Shown here one piece after another: positions 34,571 through 44,077 of a DNA stretch of 64,000 nucleotides. The notes under the pieces were generated by a model. It was not told the origin of the DNA and searched no databases. It worked only from the letters and a program-made list of their open reading frames with translations. The position numbers and the translations under genes were made by a program. Position 1 is the stretch's first letter. Each line of letters starts with the position of its first letter. This DNA is from an uncultured Granulosicoccaceae bacterium (lineage in GTDB: Bacteria; Pseudomonadota; Gammaproteobacteria; Granulosicoccales; Granulosicoccaceae): the NCBI GenBank assembly GCA_938007995.1, contig CALLLW010000040.1, positions 1-64,000 on the forward strand, in the 5' to 3' direction.

Positions 34571-36229
34571 ATGCTAGCTACCAGTAAACCACGGATCAGA
34601 TTTATGTCAGTTTGTTTTTTTCGCAAGCATTACAGCTGCGCAGCAATTGTTATTCTGTGCACATCACTAGGGACCTGGAGCTTACCAGCTACAGCTCAAT
34701 CAGGTTTACCTGTGTGCCAGGCCGCAAACAGTGATCCGGATGGTGATGGGTGGGGTTGGGAAAACAACAGCAGTTGTATCGTTGCAGGCAGCGCAGTAGC
34801 ACCAGCCGCAGAACAGCAAACCAATTTTTGTCTTTATCTGTCGAGTGATGATGATGGAGACGGCTGGGGCTGGGAAAATAATGCCAGTTGCAGAGTTGGC
34901 GCAGACACCAGTAACGCAACCCCGGTACAGCGACAAGCCGCGTTCATACCGGTGCTTGACACAAGCGGCAGAGCGATCTGTCAGCTTGAAAATGCCGATC
35001 CTGACGGCGACGGCTATGGCTGGGAAAATAATGCCAGCTGCATAGTCGAAGGAACAGCAGCCGCTGCCGAACAAGACAATGCGACAGCCGCGTGCAGCTC
35101 ACCCAATGCTGACCCGGATGGCGATGGCTGGGGCTGGGAAAACAATGCCTCATGTATCGTGGTGGCAGGCAGCCCGGTACTTACCCCGGAACCTGACAGC
35201 GACATCGATGACAGCAACTCAGTCGATGATGCATCGGTTATTGAAACGCCACAAGAAGCCAATACCGAGCCTGAAGAAACCTCGCCAAACCGATCACTGG
35301 AACCCGATACCGACTTTGCTGAAGATGCAGTCGTGAGCGTTACCGAGTCGCCCGCAAACGAAAACGAAACGGTAGAAGAAAGCAACGCCGAAAACGATAA
35401 CCAAAACGAAAACAAGAACGATGCTGAAGTGGAAAACCAGCAGCCTGCTAACGATAACCCGACTTCACCAGCACCACTAGCAACAGACATTACCGATCTT
35501 ATACTGATTACCGGACAATCCAACACACTCGGTTCCAATACCAGTGTAGACGAAACACTCGATGCACCGCACCCGAGAGTATTCGCCTATACCGATGAGG
35601 GATGGCAGGTCGCAGAGCTCTACCAGACTTGGGATCGTGGCGCACATCCGGGAACCGGCGATCGCGCTGACGTGGATAAAACACACAACAACTTCGCACT
35701 GCACTTTGGCAAGCGACTGACGGAACTCGACGATGATGCCGTGGTGGGCTTTGTCCTTGTGTCTGAGCCGGGTGAAGGTATCAGCCATTGGGACTCGGGT
35801 GCTGCCGGCATGCTACGAGTACAAGGCAAAGTACTGGAGGCAATCAATTCATTACCACACAAATCTGCAATTGATGGTGTTCTGTGGCACCAGGGAGAGA
35901 CCGACTGGCAGCTGGAAGGCACCTCGGATCCGGATGCCAGGCAACCTGCACCGATTGATTACTATCCAGTGCGATTAACCACATTAATACAAAATCTGCG
36001 GCTTGAAAACTGGTATTCCGCTGATGCTCCATTCATTTGTGGTGAAACCATTCAGGCAGTCGGGGTCAACACACACCTTTACGGGTTAAACACAGACGAT
36101 GATCCGCAAACCGCTTGTGTAGAAGGCGCGGGCCTGCCTGCTGTGAGAGATGGCGGCAACCACCTTAACGCAGAAGCACTCCGAACGCTTGGCCAGCGCT
36201 ATGCAGAGAGCTATATACAGTTGCGTTAA
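34571..36229 (+). CDS. Secreted SASA-family carbohydrate esterase with four CBM10-like repeats
   Basis: 552 residues; the ATG at 34604 is an alternative start giving a more typical signal peptide (cleavage near ATAQS). Four repeats of the form C...DPDGDGWGWENNASC lie at residues 49-71, 87-109, 137-159 and 175-197, each framed by two Cys. The GWGWEN..SC core resembles CBM10 modules. A Glu/Asn/Asp-rich acidic linker (about 205-305) follows. The SASA domain (308-550) has ITGQSNTLG (nucleophile Ser) and WHQGETDW. Probable role: extracellular deacetylation of polysaccharide. Confidence 0.85.
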   Translation: MLATSKPRIRFMSVCFFRKHYSCAAIVILCTSLGTWSLPATAQSGLPVCQAANSDPDGDGWGWENNSSCIVAGSAVAPAAEQQTNFCLYLSSDDDGDGWGWENNASCRVGADTSNATPVQRQAAFIPVLDTSGRAICQLENADPDGDGYGWENNASCIVEGTAAAAEQDNATAACSSPNADPDGDGWGWENNASCIVVAGSPVLTPEPDSDIDDSNSVDDASVIETPQEANTEPEETSPNRSLEPDTDFAEDAVVSVTESPANENETVEESNAENDNQNENKNDAEVENQQPANDNPTSPAPLATDITDLILITGQSNTLGSNTSVDETLDAPHPRVFAYTDEGWQVAELYQTWDRGAHPGTGDRADVDKTHNNFALHFGKRLTELDDDAVVGFVLVSEPGEGISHWDSGAAGMLRVQGKVLEAINSLPHKSAIDGVLWHQGETDWQLEGTSDPDARQPAPIDYYPVRLTTLIQNLRLENWYSADAPFICGETIQAVGVNTHLYGLNTDDDPQTACVEGAGLPAVRDGGNHLNAEALRTLGQRYAESYIQLR

Positions 36230-36252
36230 ATGACACTGGCTTAAAAAAAGCT

Positions 36253-36300
36253 ATGCGCGGTAGACTAATCGGGATAAGAATAGAATATCCCATAGCGCAT
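36253..36300 (-). terminator. Bidirectional terminator between SASA and selenoprotein genes
   Basis: Outer pairing ATGCGC (36253-36258) with GCGCAT (36295-36300), inner perfect hairpin GGGATA/TATCCC (36271-36291). On the minus strand the structure runs into seven Ts (36243-36249); on the plus strand into TTTT. It suits the end of the convergent SASA and selenoprotein transcripts. Confidence 0.65.
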
Positions 36301-36337
36301 TTTAAGAAGTGGCTGGTCAGCCATGCAGACCGCTGAC

Positions 36338-36550
36338 TTAAGACATCAATTCAACCAGCTCCTCATCAGTCGGGAAACGATTTGTTGCGTGCTTGGAGTA
36401 TACCAGTGTACCGTCACGGGTTATCTCAAATGCACCACCACGGCCTTCAATCAACTCAATTTCAGTAGCGCCGGTAAGCAAACGATCTCTCGCACGGAGA
36501 GCAGTTGGCTTGTAATTTCACTGTACGCAATATTCAATCGTAAATTTCAT
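36338..36550 (-). CDS. SelW/Rdx-family selenoprotein (in-frame UGA = selenocysteine)
   Basis: 70 residues when the UGA at 36518-36520 is read as Sec (residue 11). ATG at 36550 with GGAG 7 nt upstream, stop TAA at 36338. The protein starts MKFTIEYCVQ-U-NYKPTALRAR, giving the CxxU redox motif exactly where SelW/SelT/SelH (Rdx) proteins have CxxU or CxxC. The later part (EIELIEGRGGAFEITRDG, FPTDEELVELM) also fits the Rdx fold. A stem-loop (CTCTC-CGTGC-GAGAG, 36487-36501) begins 16 nt after the UGA, in range for a bacterial SECIS. Thioredoxin-like cytoplasmic redox protein, 46 bp downstream of the ABC transporter on the same strand. Confidence 0.85.
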
Positions 36551-36596
36551 ATTCAGACTCCATAGAATCGTAAAGTTATATGTATAGGTGTATTTG

Positions 36597-38387
36597 CTAC
36601 CGACCAGCCTGGGAAAACCATTGTCTGCTGTACATGCCTGATTTCGCCAGTAACTCATCGTGCGAACCCTGCTCTGCGACACGCCCGTCACTAAGCACAA
36701 CAATGTTGGCGGCATCTGCAATAGTTGAAAGCCGGTGGGCAATAACCAGTACCGTGCGATTGCGTCCAACTTCTTTTAAAGCATGTTGAATAGCTGCTTC
36801 GGTTTCGTTGTCTACCGCGCTTGTTGCCTCATCTAATATAAGCACACGCGGGTCTTTTACAATAGCACGGGCCAGTGACAATCTCTGGCGCTGCCCACCG
36901 GACAGCTTGACGCCACGCTCTCCAACCACTGTCTGCATACCATCAGGCAACCGGTTAATAAACTCCAATGCCTGGGCAACTTCTGCAGCATGAGTCAGCT
37001 GCGCATCGGTACAATCCGGCTTTCCGTAGCGAATATTGTCTGCGATCGTGCCGTCAAACATATAAACCTCCTGACCAACAAAGCCTATCTGCGATCTGAG
37101 TTCCTGCAACTTAATGTCTGCTATCTCTACGCCGTCAATTGTGATTGACCCACTGTCGGTTGGATAAAAGCGCAGCAACAACCTTGCAACCGTTGACTTA
37201 CCGGCACCGGTAGCACCGACAAGTGCGGTAGTCTTGCCAGCCGGAACCTCAAGGTTAAAATCAGTTAAGCCTGCACCGGAGCCCGCAAAGCGGAATTGTA
37301 CCTCGCTAAACACAATAGTGCCGACAACGGGTTTACTCAGCCTTTGCCGACCTGAATCAACCACCTGCAGGGGTGCTTCAAGTACGCTGAATATTCTGCG
37401 CGTACTTGCCATTGCACGTTCAAACAAATCAATGGTTTTAGCCAGATCCGTTAAAGGCCATAGCAACCGCTGTGTCAGAAAAACCAGAACACCATATGCA
37501 CCAACATTCAGGTTGCCATTCAGCGCCTGCATACCACCATAGACAAACGTAAATAGAAAGCCAACCAAAATGGCCATTCTGATCACCGGGATGAAGGCGG
37601 AACTCACCGCAATCGCCCGACTATTGGCTGCAACATACGCTTCACTGGCTGCCGCCAGTGCTTTTGCCTCCCGCGCCTCCGCAGTAAATGATTTGATTGT
37701 CGCCATACCACCAATATTGTTGGACAACCGGCTGGCAATTCTGCCGACCTGCTCTCTGACATCTGCATATAGCGGTGTGGCACGTCTTAAAAAATAAAAA
37801 GCACCCCAGACAATAACCGGTATTGGCGTGAAAGCCAGTAACGCAATCACCGGTGACAAATAGAAAAACACACCACCGACCAATACCACCGTAACCAGGG
37901 TTTGAATAATGTCATTCGCCCCGCCATCAAGAAATCTCTCAAGCTGGTTGACGTCGTCATTTAAAATTGAAACCAGCTCACCGGAACTATGGTTTTCGAA
38001 ATAACTCATGCCCTGACTTTGCATGTGTTCATAAGTATCCTGCCGCAACCCGGCCTGCAACCTCTGCGACAGGTTACGCCACAAAATCAAATAGAAATAT
38101 TCGAATAGTGATTCACCGGCCCAGATAAAAAACGTCAGCACAGCGAGTACAGCTATCTGTGAGTGTGGAGACTCAAAGCCTAACCCTGCAACAAAGCTGC
38201 TTTCGCGATTGACGACCACATCTATCGCAATGCCGATAAGTATCTCCGGCATCACATCAAACACTTTATTAATCACCGAGCAGCTGGTGGCCAACAGGAT
38301 TTTGCGTCTGTAACCGCGCGCGTAGCGCAGCAGTTTTAACAATGCCGCAAAACTTGAAAGCGAGTCAGTGCTTTTGGCTGAAGTCAC
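36597..38387 (-). CDS. ABC transporter, fused permease and ATPase (MsbA/exporter type)
   Basis: 596 residues, GTG start without a clear ribosome site. An N-terminal six-helix exporter domain (residues ~30-330) is followed by the ATPase: Walker A GATGAGKST, Q-loop IGFVGQEVYMFD, signature LSGGQRQRLSLARA, Walker B RVLILDEATSAVD and the H-loop IAHRLSTI. Homodimeric inner-membrane exporter of lipids, drugs or peptides; the substrate is not evident. The selenoprotein gene follows 46 bp downstream. Confidence 0.92.
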   Translation of the reverse strand: MTSAKSTDSLSSFAALLKLLRYARGYRRKILLATSCSVINKVFDVMPEILIGIAIDVVVNRESSFVAGLGFESPHSQIAVLAVLTFFIWAGESLFEYFYLILWRNLSQRLQAGLRQDTYEHMQSQGMSYFENHSSGELVSILNDDVNQLERFLDGGANDIIQTLVTVVLVGGVFFYLSPVIALLAFTPIPVIVWGAFYFLRRATPLYADVREQVGRIASRLSNNIGGMATIKSFTAEAREAKALAAASEAYVAANSRAIAVSSAFIPVIRMAILVGFLFTFVYGGMQALNGNLNVGAYGVLVFLTQRLLWPLTDLAKTIDLFERAMASTRRIFSVLEAPLQVVDSGRQRLSKPVVGTIVFSEVQFRFAGSGAGLTDFNLEVPAGKTTALVGATGAGKSTVARLLLRFYPTDSGSITIDGVEIADIKLQELRSQIGFVGQEVYMFDGTIADNIRYGKPDCTDAQLTHAAEVAQALEFINRLPDGMQTVVGERGVKLSGGQRQRLSLARAIVKDPRVLILDEATSAVDNETEAAIQHALKEVGRNRTVLVIAHRLSTIADAANIVVLSDGRVAEQGSHDELLAKSGMYSRQWFSQAGR

Positions 38388-38469
38388 CTGGTCAATTGCT
38401 CACTTTTTCATTTTTATTGGCTATTAATTCAGCAACGCCGGTACAGACCAACCAGGCAGACACAATTCG

Positions 38470-39837
38470 CTACACATTAAGCAACAGATGTTCGCGCTCC
38501 CACGGGCTAATCACCTGTAGAAACTCCTGATACTCTTCGCGCTTGATAGATAAGTACACCTGACTGAAAGTTTCACCAAGGATGCCTGACATCTTTGCAT
38601 CTCCCTCAAACAGATCGAGCGCCTCGATCACCCCGGTGGGCAGAGACCTCGGTAACTCGTACGCCTCATGATCTATCGCATCACGTGGTTTGATCTTTTC
38701 AGTCATGCCAACGTAGCCGCAGGCAAGACAGGCGGCAATCGCAAGGTAAGGGTTGGCATCCATACCGACCACTCTATTTTCAACCCGCCGCGCCTTTGGT
38801 GCAGATACAGGTACACGAATACCGGTTGATCTGTTGTCTACCCCCCACTCAAGGTTGATCGGTGCAGACGCATCTGGTACGAGACGGCGATAACTGTTGA
38901 CATAAGGCGCCAGCATACAAACCACAGAATTTATAGAAGTCTGCTGACCACCTATAAACCAGTAGAAAAGATCACTGGGTTGGTCGTCTTTATCATTAAA
39001 AAGATTCTCGCCAGTCTTTGCATCAACCACGCTTTGATGCAGATGCATGGCGCTGCCCGGCTGATCTTCCATCGGCTTTGCCATGAATGTGGCATAACAA
39101 TCATGACGCAGAGCAGCCTCACGTATAGTGCGTTTAAACATGAACACCTGATCGGCAAGCTCAATCGGATCACCATGATTGAGATTGATTTCGAGCTGCC
39201 CGGCACCGCCTTCCTGCATTAGCGTGTCAATCTCAAGCCCTTGCGCTTCGGCAAAATCGTAGATGTCATCAACAACTTTTTCATACTCATCAACACCGCT
39301 GATGCTGTATGCCTGGCGACTGACCCCACGCCTACCACTGCGGCCCACCGGGGGTACCACCGGATCATCCGGATTGATATTGGGCTTGGTTAGATAGAAT
39401 TCGAGCTCCGGTGCCACCACTGGCTGCCAACCGCGCGCTTTGTACAGATCAACCACTCGCTTTAACACGCTGCGAGGTGCAAAACCTACCGGGTCACCAT
39501 CCTGCGTTTCGAGGTCATGAATGACCTGCATGGTGATATCTGAAGTCCACGGTACGGCGCGCGCTGTGGCGTAATCAGGCACCAGTATCAGGTCTGATTC
39601 AGTCCATGCGTTGCGAATATCAACTTCGGCATAGTTGCCGGTAATTGTCTGGTAAAAAATCGACGACGGCAGAAACATTCTCTCGGCACGAAAAAATTTT
39701 CGCGCAGGCATGGTTTTACCACGACCAATACCAACGATATCCGAAACAACGCACTCCACCTCTTCTATGCGTCTTTCGTTTAACCAGTCTTTTAATGCCG
39801 ACGGCAGAGTCAGCTTGTCTTCATTCGGAGATTGCAC
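38470..39837 (-). CDS. Glutamine synthetase-family enzyme (gamma-glutamylputrescine synthetase-like)
   Basis: 455 residues, GTG start with AGGA upstream. GS motifs: PELEFYL, AGQLEINLNHGD, GSAMHLHQSV, WGVDNRSTGIRVP and RRVENRVVGMDANPYLAIAA. The sequence layout is that of PuuA/GlnA3-type gamma-glutamylpolyamine synthetases rather than ammonia-assimilating GlnA, which lacks the N-terminal VVSDIVGIGRGKTMPA form. It would activate a polyamine or other amine for catabolism. It differs clearly from the GS-like enzyme at 21194-22504. Confidence 0.85.
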   Translation of the reverse strand: MQSPNEDKLTLPSALKDWLNERRIEEVECVVSDIVGIGRGKTMPARKFFRAERMFLPSSIFYQTITGNYAEVDIRNAWTESDLILVPDYATARAVPWTSDITMQVIHDLETQDGDPVGFAPRSVLKRVVDLYKARGWQPVVAPELEFYLTKPNINPDDPVVPPVGRSGRRGVSRQAYSISGVDEYEKVVDDIYDFAEAQGLEIDTLMQEGGAGQLEINLNHGDPIELADQVFMFKRTIREAALRHDCYATFMAKPMEDQPGSAMHLHQSVVDAKTGENLFNDKDDQPSDLFYWFIGGQQTSINSVVCMLAPYVNSYRRLVPDASAPINLEWGVDNRSTGIRVPVSAPKARRVENRVVGMDANPYLAIAACLACGYVGMTEKIKPRDAIDHEAYELPRSLPTGVIEALDLFEGDAKMSGILGETFSQVYLSIKREEYQEFLQVISPWEREHLLLNV

Positions 39838-39946
39838 AAATATCCTGTGGCAGAAATTTCAACAATAAGCCTACCTTTACACAGGTTTGCCAGACATTTC
39901 AGCAAACCTGTGCAAATTCAATCGGCACTGTTGTTATCCACTCTTA

Positions 39947-41962
39947 CTATTCGTCAACAGAGGTTCTTTCAAACACCCCGGCACTTTCAACCTCAACACC
40001 CTTATCGGTGAAGTCAATCTTGTATGAGAGCTTGCCAGCCGGGTAGGAATCCATAAAGCCCGAAATGGTATCGAGTTCGTTATTGCCACCTTGAGGCAAT
40101 TGATCGATCACCTGGTCCGCTTTATCGAGCAGTTTACGGGTATTGATAGTGGTGAAGAAAAACCCTTCATTGTCATCGCTGCTGAGTCGGTTGGCAAAAT
40201 CTGCAGCCTGCTCACCACTGTAAATAACAATGCTTTTATCTTTTACCGCTGCAAAAAATTCAGCATCGTCAGGTAGTGGCACAGGGATTACATCGTTAAG
40301 AGAGATCGGCGTACCATCCAGCGGTATATCACCCAGCATCGCCATCTGCGGCAGTATCCGCAAGGTCTGCAAAAGTGAGGCAGGATTTTCCGCAGCAATC
40401 GCTATGGCACTGTCAATGCCCTTAACAGGAATAGAGGCGCTGGTATCGACCTCGCCATCATATAGGTTAAATGATATACCGGTTATGCCGCGAGCCATGC
40501 CACTGACCATTGCCGCACCCATGGACATGGTGCTGATGTCTGTGCCAGCCAGCCTGTTTAAGGGGGTCAATACCTCACATTGATAGTCTATACCTTGCAG
40601 CAGGTCAGTTAACGACGCCGCCAGCTGAGGTGTTGTATCTACATCAATGCCCAATCCCATTGAAAACATCGCTTCACTACTGGATTGTGAAACCGGCACA
40701 GCACCTCGCATTAAGCGTAAGGTGTCAAGCACTGCGTCGTTTTTTAGAACCATCGCCATGTGCGCATCAAAATCGATATCAGTATCACTGGTGTTCCATT
40801 TGCGGTAACCACCGACAATCATCGGCATGGATCGCGCGAACTGGCGCACTTCAGCCCGGCAAGGGTCTGTTGAAAATTCGCCGATCTCATCTTCAGCCGA
40901 TGACAGTGATTGAATCTGACGTGCAGCGAGACTCCCGCCGCCGGTCACAGCATCTGCCAGCAGGTTGATATCAAGATACATCATCATTTCATCGCCATAG
41001 CCCCAGTCACTTCGTATCTCTTTGACTTTGCCTGACTGTTGTAACGATTCCTCCGGTTTGCTCAGCCCAAGCAATTGATCCAGCACTGCAGGATCATAAG
41101 CATCCGATGCGATTGCGAAAACCAGCTCATTATCGACTGCCGCGGTGATTAATCCAGGACCGGTTTTATCACCCGACTGCATCTTCAGTTTTTGTTCTTT
41201 CTGGTTGGTCAGCCTGGCCAGCTGTTTTTCAAGCTCGGACTGGCGAGTGGAGCTTGAGGAGACCACGGCTGCCGCCTCGGCGATCTCTGTGGCGGCCAGT
41301 GCGATGCCGTTGGCATCGTTCTGAGTCTTAGCCGAGTCGAGTTTTGCATTGGCAGCCTCGAGCAATGCCGCCGCGGTTTGATTATCCTGTTCAACACCAC
41401 TTAGCAATGTGTTGAGATGTTGAATTTCACTTTCGATATCGGCAAGCGACGAGCCCCGGGTGGCGTCTGATTCATTGTCAGAATCGTCACCCAATGGAGT
41501 AATTCTTACCTCAATACCACGATGAGTCATTGTGTCGAATGTTATGTCACTTTCAGACGTCGCTTGCTGAAACGTTTCTTCAAATTTTGCAGTGTCAGCA
41601 GAGACCCGCAACACCGGCATCACACCAACGGTATAGCCGCTGAATTCAAGCTCCTCACCCAATCCCCACTTACCGGCAACAGCCTTCGGATCGCGCAGAA
41701 ACTCGACCACTGAGTTGAGCATGTCCGCATCAACCGGGCCCGCTTCTGCTAACAGCCCCTCCAAAGTCTTACCATCGAGGCCAGGCAACAGTGCAAAGAG
41801 GTCTTCCACTGCAATCGGCTTACCGGTTCCAAAATAGAACAGCGTGTCGTCCGGAACCAGCTCCAGCTGTTTATTCGCCAACACTGGCTGGCTGAAACTC
41901 AAAGCGCAAAGTACCGCCGTAGCTGCCGATAAGCGGGTGAGTCCGGGACGCAAAAACTCCAT
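39947..41962 (-). CDS. Large secreted protein with coiled coil, unknown function
   Basis: 671 residues, ATG with AGGAGA 6 nt upstream. Sec signal peptide ending near QPVLANK. Residues ~165-260 are a coiled coil (SSLADIESEIQHLNTLLSG, SELEKQLARLTNQKEQKLK) inserted between two similar alpha/beta parts. The early LVPDDTLFYFGTG and late EFFAAVKDKSIVIYSG resemble DUF3352-type periplasmic proteins, but this is a weak impression. Probably periplasmic; no catalytic motif seen. Confidence 0.8.
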   Translation of the reverse strand: MEFLRPGLTRLSAATAVLCALSFSQPVLANKQLELVPDDTLFYFGTGKPIAVEDLFALLPGLDGKTLEGLLAEAGPVDADMLNSVVEFLRDPKAVAGKWGLGEELEFSGYTVGVMPVLRVSADTAKFEETFQQATSESDITFDTMTHRGIEVRITPLGDDSDNESDATRGSSLADIESEIQHLNTLLSGVEQDNQTAAALLEAANAKLDSAKTQNDANGIALAATEIAEAAAVVSSSSTRQSELEKQLARLTNQKEQKLKMQSGDKTGPGLITAAVDNELVFAIASDAYDPAVLDQLLGLSKPEESLQQSGKVKEIRSDWGYGDEMMMYLDINLLADAVTGGGSLAARQIQSLSSAEDEIGEFSTDPCRAEVRQFARSMPMIVGGYRKWNTSDTDIDFDAHMAMVLKNDAVLDTLRLMRGAVPVSQSSSEAMFSMGLGIDVDTTPQLAASLTDLLQGIDYQCEVLTPLNRLAGTDISTMSMGAAMVSGMARGITGISFNLYDGEVDTSASIPVKGIDSAIAIAAENPASLLQTLRILPQMAMLGDIPLDGTPISLNDVIPVPLPDDAEFFAAVKDKSIVIYSGEQAADFANRLSSDDNEGFFFTTINTRKLLDKADQVIDQLPQGGNNELDTISGFMDSYPAGKLSYKIDFTDKGVEVESAGVFERTSVDE

Positions 41963-42162
41963 TCAATTCTCCTAGGATGCCTGCTTCAGGCACTATCCGG
42001 TTACATAAAAATTAATCTCAGTGCCACGCTTTTTACGCATTGCAGGTTCCAGCCAAAGCCGTTTTAAGATTATCAGGTGACGGCTCTCATGGTATTGAAG
42101 ATCAGTAAGAAAAACCACCGGCGCCATACCGGCCTGTAATACTCCCCAGAGCCTGACCCCAT

Positions 42163-42240
42163 AGCTACAACTCAGAGCGACAACCCAGAGCTACAACCCA
42201 AAGCTACAACCCAAAGCTACAACCGAGCGCTAAAACCCGG
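42163..42240. repeat. 13-bp tandem minisatellite (6 units)
   Basis: Six units based on agctacaacccaa (starts 42163, 42176, 42189, 42202, 42215, 42228); the third and fourth are identical. It lies in the 361-bp divergent gap 41963-42323 between the secreted protein and the SRPBCC gene; nothing else was recognised there. Confidence 0.85.
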
Positions 42241-42323
42241 AACTGCACACCTGGGCTGCAACAATTGTCAAAACCCGCAATTTGTCGCAGACTGCCGATC
42301 ACTACTGATCAAGCGGAAGTTTC

Positions 42324-43235
42324 ATGCCCGTATTCCAGATTGAAAAGTCTATTGAAATCAATGCACCTGCTGAGCAAACCCGGCAGGCCATCCAGAATTA
42401 CAACGTGTGGCATATCTGGTCACCGTGGTTTTGTATGGAGCCATCAGCGTCGCTCACCGTTGAGGGCAATGCCGCTGAGCCCGGTCATGCCTACTCGTGG
42501 CAGGGGGATATGATCGGTGCCGGTAGCATGGAGCTCGCCAGCACCAACGGCGACACCGACCATATGAACCTGACCTTCCTGAAGCCTTTCAAGTCGAAAG
42601 CGAGCGTCAGATTTCAGACCACAGCAATCGACAACACAACTTCCCGGGTTACCTGGCAGATGGACAGCAGCCTGCCGTTTTTTATGTTTTTCATGGTCGG
42701 CACCATGAAAGCCATGATTGGTATGGACTACGAGCGCGGACTAAAACTGTTGAAGGAGTATGTAGAGACCGGCGCTGTGACGTCGAGCACCACCATCGAC
42801 GGTATCGTTGACGTTCGTGCCCTGCACTACCACGGACTGGAAACTGAAACCGGCATGGCAGACATTGCCGAGTCAATGCATCGTGCATTTGGCGAAGTCA
42901 TGAAAACCGCGCAGGGCAAAACAACAGAACACTATTGCGGTGCGATCTACAACGACATGAACATAAAAACGCAGCATTGCAGGTACACCGCATTTGCTCC
43001 AGTGGCGCGGGAACACGCGAGCGGTACCATAGGCGGCTGCCGGGCGCTAAAAGTGGTACATACGGGGAGCTATCACCATCTTGGTAACCCATGGGCAACA
43101 GCGTATACCTGCCAGAGACATGAAAAGCTAAGGCCTCATAAAAAGATCAAACCTTTTGAGTTATATTTGAATGACCCCGATAAAGTTGCAGCGAAAGATC
43201 TGATTACTGAAGTTTATATTCCGGTTGCGGGCTAA
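42324..43235 (+). CDS. SRPBCC plus GyrI-like effector-binding domain protein
   Basis: 303 residues, ATG with GGAAG upstream. Residues 1-150 are a polyketide-cyclase/START-like (SRPBCC) domain (IEKSIEINAPAEQTRQAIQN, YERGLKLLKEYVE). Residues 160-303 are a GyrI/AraC-effector-like domain (VVHTGSYHHLGNPWATAYTC, FELYLNDPDKVAAKDLITEVYIPV). Both bind small hydrophobic ligands. No DNA-binding domain, so a ligand-binding or sequestering role is likely. Confidence 0.85.
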   Translation: MPVFQIEKSIEINAPAEQTRQAIQNYNVWHIWSPWFCMEPSASLTVEGNAAEPGHAYSWQGDMIGAGSMELASTNGDTDHMNLTFLKPFKSKASVRFQTTAIDNTTSRVTWQMDSSLPFFMFFMVGTMKAMIGMDYERGLKLLKEYVETGAVTSSTTIDGIVDVRALHYHGLETETGMADIAESMHRAFGEVMKTAQGKTTEHYCGAIYNDMNIKTQHCRYTAFAPVAREHASGTIGGCRALKVVHTGSYHHLGNPWATAYTCQRHEKLRPHKKIKPFELYLNDPDKVAAKDLITEVYIPVAG

Positions 43236-43365
43236 CGCACTTACGCTCACCATCGTAATTCAATACTCTATACAGACAAATGTTGTTTGTATTTAAGCGA
43301 TTGTTTAGCCGGCTACAGACACCACTACTTATAGAAAAATGACTTTAATCACGAGCTAATGCAAC

Positions 43366-43830
43366 ATGGACTATCGGATTCGAAATGCAACCGCGGCAGA
43401 CGAGCAAACACTGGTTGAGCTAATGCCACGATTAGCAGACTTTGCAGTGCCGCAAAACAGAAATCCTCAAGACCTCTGGCAAGGTGACGCCAGGCTACTC
43501 AAGAAAGCGCTAACCGGCGAAGCACCTGACACACATACGCTGGTTGCTGAAAATGAATCCGGCGTCGCAATTGCGATCGCCATGTATACTTTGAAAGCCG
43601 AGCTGATAAGCAATGCCGCCAGTGCCCATCTGGAAGCGCTGGCCGTGCACCCGGATCATGCCAGACAGGGCATAGGCAAGCAGCTGATCACTGCGTGCAG
43701 CGATGCTGCTCGCCAGCAAGGGGCTGTCGCGTTAAGCCTGCATGTATTCGCCAACAACAGTAAGGCAAGAGCGCTTTACAACAACTGCGGCTTTGATGAA
43801 GAAATAATCCGCTGTTACAAAAGCCTTTAA
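43366..43830 (+). CDS. GNAT-family N-acetyltransferase
   Basis: 154 residues. AHLEALAVHPDHARQGIGKQL is the acetyl-CoA pyrophosphate loop, followed by LSLHVFANNSKARALYNNCGF, both typical of RimI/GNAT enzymes. Cytoplasmic; the acceptor is unknown. The 247-bp gap to the ParA gene shows nothing definite. Confidence 0.9.
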   Translation: MDYRIRNATAADEQTLVELMPRLADFAVPQNRNPQDLWQGDARLLKKALTGEAPDTHTLVAENESGVAIAIAMYTLKAELISNAASAHLEALAVHPDHARQGIGKQLITACSDAARQQGAVALSLHVFANNSKARALYNNCGFDEEIIRCYKSL

Positions 43831-44077
43831 TCAAAGAATCATCTGGATGAAGCATTTTCCGTATCGATTCAGCAGCTTGCAAACTGCGTTAGGTTTATCT
43901 GTGATCAAGATCTCGAGCTACTGATACCGTCCATGTTGCCATATGATGTGACAGGCGCCCCGTATCACCATGTACGATTCCCACAACCAAACATCGCCAT
44001 TGCCACCGATCATTCGCTATTGATTCCCCCATGGAAATCTGGTCTCCTAACTGATCACAGGTTACGCAATTCAACTT

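Noticed and set aside
35014-35538. 174-codon Ser-rich minus-strand frame
   Set aside because: It is antisense to the acidic linker and repeats of the SASA protein; the composition is that of reversed acidic codons.
36518-36769. 83-codon minus-strand frame at the end of the ABC transporter gene
   Set aside because: It lies out of frame in the ABC gene and ends at the same UGA that is the Sec codon of the selenoprotein, but in no recognisable family.
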